From positions 4,836,001 to 4,900,000 of the forward strand of contig CP036279.1 in NCBI GenBank assembly GCA_007748055.1: a stretch of 64,000 nt of DNA, in the 5' to 3' direction. The position numbers were made by a program, and so were the translations under genes. The DNA is from Kolteria novifilia. GTDB lineage: Bacteria > Planctomycetota > Planctomycetia > Kolteriales > Kolteriaceae. Below, piece by piece: positions 56,783 through 64,000 of this stretch (its first letter is position 1; each line of letters begins with the position of its first letter). The notes under the pieces were generated by a model that made no database searches, was not told the origin of the DNA, and saw only the letters and a program-made list of their open reading frames with translations.

Positions 56783-57301
56783 TGGCTCCCGCGTGGTCGA
56801 TCTGACCGACGTCCAACCAAGCCCGTTCCTCCACATGGAGGGACGGGCTTTTTTCGTTCGCCGCGCGAAGCTCTCCTCCACTCACGGCGCGGACTCGCTA
56901 GAACCCCTAGAACCGTCCCGACACCGCGCAACGTTTTGCTCGGAATGGAAACGACGGTCGCACCCAAATCCCTTCATCCGGTAAGCTGCTAGTAGGCTTG
57001 GCGGGGTCTCTGCCAACGGAACGTTCTCCCGATCGGAGCGGCGATGTCGCTCCACCCAGGAGGACCGGAACGGTCGAGGTGAACGCGGGTGGAATCGGCC
57101 GACGATTGGGTCGGACCGGGATTCCGCGATCGACCGTCGTTTGACGGTGGCTTCTCCCAGGCCCGACGGACTACCATGGTCACAACGAGCTGACACCAGA
57201 ACGTCCCACTCGGCAGCGCCTCCGCCTCGAGTCTCGCGGACCACCGGCTGCACCTCGGACGTTGGCGTCCAACGAGCCAGCAACGAGAAAGGATCGGTTC
57301 C
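56783..57301 (+). other. Intergenic region between the secretin and primase-helicase genes
   Basis: About 520 bases. Apart from the terminator at 56820-56854, nothing is recognised. Frames open on both strands are not supported by any family match or start signal. Confidence 0.5.
56820..56854 (+). terminator. Rho-independent terminator after the secretin gene
   Basis: The stem (agcccgttcctcc / ggagggacgggct) has an ACAT loop and is followed by a run of six T. It starts 38 bases past the stop. Confidence 0.85.
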
Positions 57302-59728
57302 TTGAAACAGGACGTTTACGGCAAGAACGAACTCATCGAGTTCCTCGATCGCAAGGTCTTTCCCGTCCTTGATCGCGCGACGGTCTTCAAGGACCTCGAA
57401 CCCAACGACAAGGGCTTCTACTACAACGTTCGTTGTCCTCGCTGCAACTTTCGCGACGCCTCGGTCTACAAGTCCGGGTACGTCCTCAAGTGCTACCGCA
57501 TCAATAAGTGCGGCCACACCGTCTCCCTCGTCGGGTACGTCAACAAAGGCTCCACGCCCAAGACGAGCGAGGAATTCCTCGAAACCGTCAAACGTCTGGC
57601 CCAAGCCGCCGGCGTCAGCATGCCACGAAAGCCGTTCCGCGAGGATGTCGTCGAACGAGCCAGGCGGCGCGAGTCACGCCACGCGATCCTCGAGTCGGTA
57701 ATCGCCGACGGGCAGCGTCGACTCTGGTCTCCCCAGGGGGAGGCGATGCGAAACTACCTGCGCGACGCGCGCGGGTTCTCCGACGATGAAATTCAGGACT
57801 TTCAGCTCGGCCTCTTCGGCAAAGTCGCCGAAGTTCGCCAGTCGCTCCAAGAGGATGCCCACGCCTCCGAGGACATCGACAACGTCGGCTTGCTCGACAA
57901 GTCGTTCGAGGATCACATCATCGTCCCCTGGGCCGACGAGCACGGTCGCCCGGTGACCTTCTACGCCCGCTGGCCCGGCGAGAGTCCCCCGAAGGGAACG
58001 ACCAAGAGCACCGGCCTCGCGACTCCCGACGCCGCGCGCGCCTTTCCGCTCTGCTTCAATCTGTCGCTGCGGCATCGACACAAGGACTTGGTCCTCGTCC
58101 AGGGCGTCTTCGACGCGTTCATCCTCCAAGCGCGCGGCGATACCCGAGTTGTCGCTAGCGGCGAGGAAGAACTCTCGCGCCCCCAAGTCGAAACGCTCAA
58201 ACGTCACAAGGTTCGCAGCGTCACTCTCTGCTTCGAATCGGGACGAGGAGGCGACACCGCCCTCTTCGAGTCGCTCAACCGACTCTCCGACGCGGGGATC
58301 ATGACCTACGTCGCCCCTTCCCTCCCCAACCACCTCGATCCGGAACGCCTGGTTGTCGAGTCGGGCATCGGGGCATGGAAGCAGCATCTGAGCCGCTCGG
58401 TGAGCAGCAGTGTCTACTGCGGATTGCGAATGATGGGCGACGTCTCACCCGAGAGTGGGGAGATCCAACGGCGCCAAGCAATCGAAAAAGTGCTCGACTA
58501 CACCGGATCGCTCCGCGGCGAATGGGCGATCTTGGAGCGAGAGGACTTGCTGCGCTCCGCGGCCGAGCGCACCGGCTATGCGTACGAGCACCTCGTCGAC
58601 CTCGCCACGCAGCATGGCGTCCGCCGTCATGTCGACAAGGTCCTGCGGGACGCCTTGCTGAAGCTGTCGCGTCCCGAGATCGACGTGCTCAAGCTCGCCC
58701 ACAAGGTCTCCGTCGATCTCTCGGCGGTTCAGGTCCGCCAGGAAGCTCCCTTGGCGCTTTCGGTCGAACGTCTCGATCGCGAAAGTGCCGAGGGCCCGAC
58801 CGGCTCTCGCTCGGGATGGCGGGCGCTCGACACGCTGGACATTCGCTTCAAGCCCGGGGAACTCTCGCTGGTCGCGGCGCGTCCCGGGCATGGCAAGACC
58901 GCGTTCCTTATCGGGCTTCTGGCCAACTGGATGCGCATGTCCGACGACGCGGGTCGGGACGATTCCTTCATCTTCTACACCGCGGCGGAGCCCGAGGTGC
59001 GCATCTACCATCGCCTCCTGTCGATATTGTCGGTCGAGGCGGGCGACGGATGGAGCGTCGGCGAGATCGCCAGCTATCTCCGCGATCCGTCGGTGCGGGA
59101 ACTCAAGTCGGAGTGGCCCGATCCGAAGTCCCTTTCGGCAGCGAAGGAACGGCTTCGCTCCTGGGAAGGCCGGATCCAGATCGTCTATCGTCCCGCCTGG
59201 ACAGTCGACGAGATCGCCGCCTACGCCCGCATGCTCAAGGAAAAGGGGCCGATCGGAGGCATCTTCGTCGATTTTCTCCAGCGAATCGCCCCCTCTTCCA
59301 ATGCCGGCGGGCAAGAGAAGGAGATGGTCGCAATCTCTCGACGGCTCAAGTCGCTCTCCAGCGAAGTCTACGCTCCCGTCGTCGCGGGAACCGAGATCGC
59401 CTACGACACCGTGCCGGCCGATGTCCGGACCAAGGTCGGCCGAACCGAACGGTTCAAGGACTCGATCAACATCATTCGTGGCGCGCGCCCGGTCCTCGCC
59501 AACCTCCGGGAAGACGGTTCGGATCAAGAGGCCGACTTCGTCCTCGGATTGCTCAACTACGCGGCCGATTACCGCGTTGGCGCCGAAAAGTCGCACGATG
59601 TCCCCGACACCACGCTCTTTGAAGTCGGAGCGCTCAAAAATCCCTTCGGCGCGGCGGGTTCCTGGGCCTCGCTCTACTTGATCGGAAAGTACCTCCTCAT
59701 CCGAGACAATGCCGACGATGCCGGCTAA
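57302..59728 (+). CDS. Primase-helicase (Twinkle/gp4-like) with substituted TOPRIM residues
   Basis: An 808-residue protein. The N-terminus has a zinc-finger-like segment (VRCPRCNFRDASVYKSGYVLKCYRINKCGH). About residues 210-350 resemble a TOPRIM primase fold (KDLVLVQGVFDAFILQ...; VTLCFESGRGGDTAL). The catalytic glutamate (VEG) reads VQG and the DGD motif reads ESG, so primer synthesis is doubtful. Residues about 500-800 are a DnaB-like RecA ATPase: Walker A AARPGHGKTAF, a Walker B-like FVDFLQRI, SRRLKSLSSEVYAPVVAGTEI, and LREDGSDQEADFVLG. The TTG at 57302 has AAAGGA upstream. No phage genes are adjacent. Function is probably DNA unwinding or recombination support. Confidence 0.8.
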   Translation: MKQDVYGKNELIEFLDRKVFPVLDRATVFKDLEPNDKGFYYNVRCPRCNFRDASVYKSGYVLKCYRINKCGHTVSLVGYVNKGSTPKTSEEFLETVKRLAQAAGVSMPRKPFREDVVERARRRESRHAILESVIADGQRRLWSPQGEAMRNYLRDARGFSDDEIQDFQLGLFGKVAEVRQSLQEDAHASEDIDNVGLLDKSFEDHIIVPWADEHGRPVTFYARWPGESPPKGTTKSTGLATPDAARAFPLCFNLSLRHRHKDLVLVQGVFDAFILQARGDTRVVASGEEELSRPQVETLKRHKVRSVTLCFESGRGGDTALFESLNRLSDAGIMTYVAPSLPNHLDPERLVVESGIGAWKQHLSRSVSSSVYCGLRMMGDVSPESGEIQRRQAIEKVLDYTGSLRGEWAILEREDLLRSAAERTGYAYEHLVDLATQHGVRRHVDKVLRDALLKLSRPEIDVLKLAHKVSVDLSAVQVRQEAPLALSVERLDRESAEGPTGSRSGWRALDTLDIRFKPGELSLVAARPGHGKTAFLIGLLANWMRMSDDAGRDDSFIFYTAAEPEVRIYHRLLSILSVEAGDGWSVGEIASYLRDPSVRELKSEWPDPKSLSAAKERLRSWEGRIQIVYRPAWTVDEIAAYARMLKEKGPIGGIFVDFLQRIAPSSNAGGQEKEMVAISRRLKSLSSEVYAPVVAGTEIAYDTVPADVRTKVGRTERFKDSINIIRGARPVLANLREDGSDQEADFVLGLLNYAADYRVGAEKSHDVPDTTLFEVGALKNPFGAAGSWASLYLIGKYLLIRDNADDAG

Positions 59729-59923
59729 CTTACAACGATCAGGGAGTCGGGTGGGCCATTGGCCCGCCTTTGACGCGCCGCGTCAACACTGGCTGACAAG
59801 CCGCCGACGGTATCTTCATGAGTCCTCGAGGTAGACGGACCTCCGAGGCTTCGTTCCCTGCCATCCACGCTCGCGCGGGTCGCGCCATGATCGACCATCT
59901 TCCCCAAGGATCGGGATTCATCC

Positions 59924-60322
59924 ATGCAGGCGATTCAATTCTTCATTGTTCCCCGCAATGACGCGTTTCCGGACCAACTGAAGGTTCTCGGCGAAGCCCT
60001 TTCCCGCTGGTGCTCCGAACAGCGCGACGTCGGCCTCCGGGCAGTTATCGATGAGGACGCCCTGCTCGATCTGGAAGCGGGCGAACTCCCCAAGCCACTG
60101 GCACTGCGACATGAGGAAGAACTATCCACCCACGAGAGCGAGGAGGATTCCTCCTACGAGTCGACGCGGTGGCGTTCGAGCCGTGGACTCTCCGTTTGGC
60201 TCTCCCCAGCCAATGTCGGCAAGCAACGACTCGCCAGCAGTCTGCGTGGCAGCCTTCCCGAAGAGACCATCCAGGACGTCCTCGTCGACGGCGAACGCTG
60301 GCCTCCTTTCACGGCAACTTGA
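59924..60322 (+). CDS. Small hypothetical protein
   Basis: A 132-residue protein without signal or membrane helix. It has an acidic, serine-rich centre (HESEEDSSYESTRW) and helical ends (LKVLGEALSRWCSEQRDVGL; IQDVLVDGERWPPF). I do not recognise it. The ATG at 59924 has AAGGA about 13 bases upstream. It lies between the primase-helicase and a small membrane-protein gene on the same strand. Confidence 0.5.
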   Translation: MQAIQFFIVPRNDAFPDQLKVLGEALSRWCSEQRDVGLRAVIDEDALLDLEAGELPKPLALRHEEELSTHESEEDSSYESTRWRSSRGLSVWLSPANVGKQRLASSLRGSLPEETIQDVLVDGERWPPFTAT

Positions 60323-60389
60323 AAACAGGCGATTCCCGGCGGATACCTGTCAGCAAGTCGTCCGACAAGATTTCCGGCCGCGCTTCCGT

Positions 60390-60728
60390 ATGATTTCCGC
60401 CGAAGAGATTGCGCGTCCCCTCAAGCGAGTGAATTTGCCAATGCTCGACGACTCGGAACAAATCGATCCCAAGGAAAGCGAGCAGCTTGCCGGCTGGGGC
60501 TGTGTTCTTCTCTACCTGCTCGGCATGCCCGTGCTGTTAGGCGTGATCGGCATCGCCACCGGCATCCTCGAAGCGATCATCGAGGGCAAGATTCACCGCT
60601 ACACGATCATGACCGGCGTGGGCATCTTTGTCGTCGGAACGGTCGTCTTCTACTGGTTCGGACGCGGTTCCCGCCGCATCGTGGTGCTCGTCCACACCTG
60701 GCGAGACCGCCGAAACGCCTCGAAGTGA
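60390..60728 (+). CDS. Small two-helix membrane protein
   Basis: A 112-residue protein from the ATG at 60390 (a longer frame from 60051 overlaps the preceding gene and is not favoured). Two hydrophobic helices (WGCVLLYLLGMPVLLGVIGIATGILE and YTIMTGVGIFVVGTVVFYWF) are flanked by charged ends. No family is recognised. It starts 67 bases after the preceding gene. Confidence 0.55.
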   Translation: MISAEEIARPLKRVNLPMLDDSEQIDPKESEQLAGWGCVLLYLLGMPVLLGVIGIATGILEAIIEGKIHRYTIMTGVGIFVVGTVVFYWFGRGSRRIVVLVHTWRDRRNASK

Positions 60729-60764
60729 ATCCTGAACCCGAAGCGTCCCGGAAGGTTGCGAGCA

Positions 60765-61265
60765 TTGAACGTTCGACCAACAGTCCGCGTGATCCTCTTC
60801 GATCCCCGATCACGGGTTCTCCTCTTTCGTCACCGCGACTCCTCGCCACCCGATCCGCTTCGGCCGTGGCTCATCGAGTACTGGGCGACGCCTGGGGGCG
60901 GGGTTGAACCCGGCGAGGACTATCCGACGGCCGCTCGTCGGGAGCTGATGGAAGAAACGGGCTTGGCGATCGAGTTGGGTTCCCAGGTAGCGGTTCGCGA
61001 ACGCTCCTTTCTCATCCAGGGCGAGGAGACTCTTTTTCGCGAGCGATACTATGTCGCAACGACGCAGGTGGCGGAGATTGACGACAGTGGCTTGAACGCG
61101 GAAGAACGCCTCTACGTCGTCGGACATCGCTGGTGGGAACTGGACGAGCTGCCGGAGAGCATACTCCCGGTGATGCCACAGGGAGTCGTCGGTCTCCTGA
61201 TGCAGCTCGCGGAAGGACGTGTGCCACGCGAGCCGTTACTCCTCGATTCGCGAACCTCATCGTAG
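60765..61265 (+). CDS. NUDIX hydrolase
   Basis: A NUDIX-fold pyrophosphohydrolase of about 166 residues. The NUDIX box GGVEPGEDYPTAARRELMEETG matches Gx5Ex7REUxEExGU in full, including RELMEE. The substrate is unknown (nucleotide, sugar nucleotide or mRNA cap-like). The TTG at 60765 has GGAAGG upstream at 9 bases; TTG at 60756 is an alternative. It is convergent with the YhaM-like gene. Confidence 0.9.
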   Translation: MNVRPTVRVILFDPRSRVLLFRHRDSSPPDPLRPWLIEYWATPGGGVEPGEDYPTAARRELMEETGLAIELGSQVAVRERSFLIQGEETLFRERYYVATTQVAEIDDSGLNAEERLYVVGHRWWELDELPESILPVMPQGVVGLLMQLAEGRVPREPLLLDSRTSS

Positions 61266-61273
61266 AGCCGACA

Positions 61274-62272
61274 TCACACCTTTCGCGCCTTGATCAGTTT
61301 GCGCCTCAGGACGTTCGAGCCATCGGTGAACTCGGTCGAACCGTCGGCGGCGTCGAGAATCCCGACAAAGATGTTCATCTTGGCATCAACGTCGTCGGCG
61401 AAGTGAACGAGGAGCGCTTCGGGCATCATCGGCTCGCGCGGCGAACCCCATTCCGGCGTCCCCTGATGGGAAAGGATGATGTGCTCAAGGTACTGAAGCA
61501 GCTCCGGGTTGAGTTCGGGAATCTCCGCGGCCGCCTCGCGAATCATATCGCGTCCGATGAGAATGTGACCAATGAGGTTTCCCTCGATCGTGTACGCCGC
61601 GGTCTCCGTCCCCCAGGAAAGCTCACGCAACTTGCCGATATCGTGGAGCAGACAGCCCGCGATGATCAGGTCGGCATTGAGCGGCGGCTCGAGATCGGGG
61701 TAGTACGCTTGGTACTTCTCCGCGAGGTAGCGGCCCGTCGCGACGACCGAGACGGTGTGCTCGATCAAGCCGCCACGATAGGCGTGATGATTCCTCGAGG
61801 CCGCGGGACAGCTCTTGAGTTCCTCCTCGTGTCGCTTGAGCAGGCCGAGGACGAGCTGTCGTAGTGGCTCATCGCCGATCGACTCGGCATCGGCGATCAT
61901 CTGGTCGAAGAGTTCGTCGACGTTGAATCGGGTCGAGTGCACGAAGGCGTCGGGATCGTAGCCATCGGCCGCGTCCTCGGGAACCGCCGGGCGAATGTTC
62001 TGAATATCAATTTGCGATCCGTAGCGTTCGTGTTCGGAGTAGACGCCGCGAATCTTAAAGTGCTGCCCCGACTCCCACTCCCCCTCGCAAGGTTCGAAGA
62101 GGGGGCTATTCTCCCAGACCGGAACGCTCACCGAACGGGTCTGGTCCCGAAAGCGAAGCGAATAGAACGGCTTGCCGTCGCGCGTCGTTCGGCGGGTCTT
62201 CTCGACCAGCAGGACGAAGAAGTCGCCCTGTTGCCCGGGCCGCATCTCACCGAGAATCACCTTCTCTACCAC
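61274..62272 (-). CDS. YhaM-like 3'-5' exoribonuclease
   Basis: A 332-residue protein with an N-terminal OB-fold (FYSLRFRDQTRSVSVPVWENSPLF) and a C-terminal HD phosphohydrolase domain: HHAYRGGLIEHTVSVV provides the first histidine and GCLLHDIGKL the HD pair. This is the layout of YhaM/Cbf1, a 3'-5' exonuclease active on RNA and ssDNA in Firmicutes. The GTG at 62272 follows GGAGGGG. It stands alone, convergent with the NUDIX gene. Confidence 0.88.
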   Translation of the reverse strand: MVEKVILGEMRPGQQGDFFVLLVEKTRRTTRDGKPFYSLRFRDQTRSVSVPVWENSPLFEPCEGEWESGQHFKIRGVYSEHERYGSQIDIQNIRPAVPEDAADGYDPDAFVHSTRFNVDELFDQMIADAESIGDEPLRQLVLGLLKRHEEELKSCPAASRNHHAYRGGLIEHTVSVVATGRYLAEKYQAYYPDLEPPLNADLIIAGCLLHDIGKLRELSWGTETAAYTIEGNLIGHILIGRDMIREAAAEIPELNPELLQYLEHIILSHQGTPEWGSPREPMMPEALLVHFADDVDAKMNIFVGILDAADGSTEFTDGSNVLRRKLIKARKV

Positions 62273-62625
62273 AGTCCCCTCCGAAGGGCGGAAGCTATCC
62301 AGTCGTCACGATCCCCATGACTCAATCAGCTCCCCGAGATTACCTTCTTTGGGGTCGAAAACCCAGCCTTCCTCGGCGTGAGAGGGTGCCTAATCATCAC
62401 AAGCGTTTCGGTCATACCTCGAGTTGTCATTGGAGAGGGGAAATCTCGCCTCGGCATCTCGACTTCCCACTTGGGTCGCCACTACGATGCATCACCCCGA
62501 CGCCATGGAGCGTTGGGAAATCCGCTTGAGGCGTTCGACGGAACTCGCGAGGAATCGTGAACCGAGCGCCCACGAAAAGACACATCTGTTTGGGACAGTG
62601 CGACCAACTAGGAGGTACGGAAACC

Positions 62626-62829
62626 ATGCCTGCGACTATGGCAGCGCTCGCCTTCGCCGGTTCGATCCTGCTGATCGGTGGATACATCGCCGTGAGCGCG
62701 ACGCTTCAGGAGAAGACCTCGGGAATGGGAAAGTGGACGCGTCTGGGACTCATCCCGGTGGCGATCCTCATGGCCGCGATCTGGATTGATGTCCTGATCG
62801 GCAAGGCCTTCCAGCTTCCGATCTACTGA
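62626..62829 (+). CDS. Small membrane protein
   Basis: A 67-residue protein starting at the ATG at 62626, with AGGAGGT 9 bases upstream, a strong signal. Two hydrophobic helices (MAALAFAGSILLIGGYIAVSA; GLIPVAILMAAIWIDVLIG) flank a short loop. No family is recognised; convergent with the UXS gene on its 3' side. Confidence 0.6.
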   Translation: MPATMAALAFAGSILLIGGYIAVSATLQEKTSGMGKWTRLGLIPVAILMAAIWIDVLIGKAFQLPIY

Positions 62830-62915
62830 GCCGGGATCCAATCCCTCCGGGGGCCGAGCGACACGAGCGGCCCTGGTGATTCCGATCACGGATGCTCTTC
62901 AGGAACCTGGATCGC

Positions 62916-63878
62916 CTACGCCGCGTCCTCTTCGGCCAATCGCTTGCGAAAGTCCTCGATCGTCTTCGAGAGCCCCTCACGCAGCGCGACGCGAGCCTCC
63001 CAATCGAGATTCTTCTTCGACCGCGACGCGTCGGGTTGACGCTGCTTGGGGTCGTCCGAGGGAAGCGGCTTGTGGATGATCGGCTGCGTGCTCCCCACCA
63101 GTTCATTGACCATCTCGGCCAACTCGTTCATCGTGAACTCGCCGGGGTTGCCGATGTTGTGGGGCTCGTGACACTGCTCCCCCTCGTACGCCATCAACCG
63201 CAAGATGCCTTCGATCAAATCGTCGACATAGCAGAACGAGCGAGTCTGGGTACCATCGCCGTACACCGTCAGCGGTTCGCCTCGCAGTGCCTGGACGATG
63301 AAGTTGCTCACGACCCGTCCATCGTTGAGCGCCATTCGTGGGCCGTAAGTGTTGAAGATCCGAACGATGCGAACGTCGACGCCGTTGGAGCGGTGGTAGT
63401 CCATGCAGAGCGCCTCGGCGCACCGCTTACCCTCGTCGTAACATGAGCGAACGCCGATCGTGTTGACGCGGCCCCAGTAGGTCTCGGGCTGCGGATGGAC
63501 TTCCGGATCGCCGTAGACTTCGCTGGTGCTGGCTTGGAGGACGCGGGCTTTGACCCGCTTGGCCATCCCCAAAATGTTCAGCAGCCCGACGACCGAAGTC
63601 TTGATCGTCTTGATCGGGTTGTACTGGTAGTGGATCGGAGACGCGGGACAGGCGAGATTGAAGATCCAATCGACCTCAAGCAGGATCGGCTTCGTGACGT
63701 CGTGCCGGATCAGCTCGAAACGATCGTCGTGCAACAAGTGCCTGACGTTGCGTTTGCTTCCCGTGAAGAAATTATCCAGGCAAATGACCTCGTGATCCTG
63801 CTCGATGAGCCGATCGCAAAGATGAGATCCCAGAAAACCGGCTCCGCCGGTGACGAGTATGCGTTTGCGTTTGGACAT
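62916..63878 (-). CDS. UDP-glucuronate decarboxylase (UDP-xylose synthase)
   Basis: An NAD-dependent short-chain dehydrogenase/reductase that makes UDP-xylose from UDP-glucuronate, used for surface polysaccharides. From the ATG at 63878 it has 320 residues. Motifs: Rossmann [28 protein letters not shown], catalytic S-T and YxxxK in SCYDEGKR, and [10 protein letters not shown]. These match the UXS group closely. A longer frame to 63989 lacks family support. It is likely the first gene of, or a partner in, an exopolysaccharide pathway outside the window. Confidence 0.92.
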   Translation of the reverse strand: MSKRKRILVTGGAGFLGSHLCDRLIEQDHEVICLDNFFTGSKRNVRHLLHDDRFELIRHDVTKPILLEVDWIFNLACPASPIHYQYNPIKTIKTSVVGLLNILGMAKRVKARVLQASTSEVYGDPEVHPQPETYWGRVNTIGVRSCYDEGKRCAEALCMDYHRSNGVDVRIVRIFNTYGPRMALNDGRVVSNFIVQALRGEPLTVYGDGTQTRSFCYVDDLIEGILRLMAYEGEQCHEPHNIGNPGEFTMNELAEMVNELVGSTQPIIHKPLPSDDPKQRQPDASRSKKNLDWEARVALREGLSKTIEDFRKRLAEEDAA

Positions 63879-64000
63879 GTCCCTCTGCCCATGAGACCTT
63901 GCGGCGCTTTTCGGCGGGATCGGGTCCGCCTTCCCAGGCGATTCATCTCTGGGATAGGCGGTACAACTCGCAAAAGCAAGCCGATTCAACCTATTCCACC

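Noticed and set aside
54452-56881. Long minus-strand frame of about 800 codons opposite the secretin C-terminus.
   Set aside because: The plus frame has STN, glycine-rich and secretin motifs; the minus frame is its mirror in GC-rich DNA.
1-64000. tRNA or rRNA genes.
   Set aside because: I looked for TTCGAATC-like T-loop words and acceptor stems; the few hits fall inside coding genes and do not fold as tRNA. A tRNAscan run would be decisive.

Overview
The window is high-GC bacterial chromosomal DNA that points strongly to a member of the Planctomycetota. The evidence is a sigma factor / FecR-like / DUF1549 cytochrome operon, a second ECF sigma factor, a FHA and Ser/Thr-kinase operon, frequent GTG/TTG starts, many paralog-poor membrane and secreted proteins, and abundant palindromic intergenic repeats. 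I cannot name a genus. No tRNA, rRNA, CRISPR array or prophage was recognised.

Layout. 1-3829 (minus): a three-gene operon of ECF sigma factor, FecR/anti-sigma-like membrane protein, and a DUF1549-type cytochrome-like protein that runs off the left edge. 4107-8866 (minus): a Sel1-repeat protein, biosynthetic arginine decarboxylase SpeA, a small lipoprotein and a small membrane protein. 9004-12650 (plus): a site-2-protease-like enzyme overlapping a CDGSH Fe-S protein, then two tandem 361-residue phosphotransferase-fold paralogs closed by a terminator. 12911-17213: a TAT-exported M19-like protein with lost metal ligands, and a membrane-anchored 12-heme cytochrome c. 17.2-20.0 kb: a repeat island with a REP-associated tyrosine transposase, inverted REP arrays and a long direct repeat. 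20086-22360: a secreted transglutaminase-like protein and a divergent unknown.

22545-31069: a regulatory and surface cluster. It holds a coiled-coil membrane protein, a FHA-like protein, a Ser/Thr kinase with a multi-pass membrane tail, another membrane protein, an ECF sigma factor with a possible zinc anti-sigma partner, a NsrR-like Rrf2 regulator, and a second FHA protein on the other strand. 31205-42455 (minus): a YfhO-like membrane protein, GlgC, an HhH-GPD-like protein without its catalytic motif, and the translation/transcription set nusA-infB-rbfA, with a 162-bp triplicated repeat between infB and rbfA. 42877-49616 (minus): a protease fusing a degenerate caspase-like domain to S41, DNA polymerase X, a YbjN-like protein and a short UvrC.

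50438-64000: a 2.1-kb-codon secretin fused to TPR-like repeats and long low-complexity linkers; a Twinkle-like primase-helicase with a substituted TOPRIM site; two small unknowns; a NUDIX hydrolase; a YhaM-like exoribonuclease; a small membrane protein; and UDP-glucuronate decarboxylase at the right edge. The strongest candidates for new biology are the caspase-like/S41 fusion, the giant secretin, the primase-helicase, and the several enzyme folds here that have lost catalytic residues.
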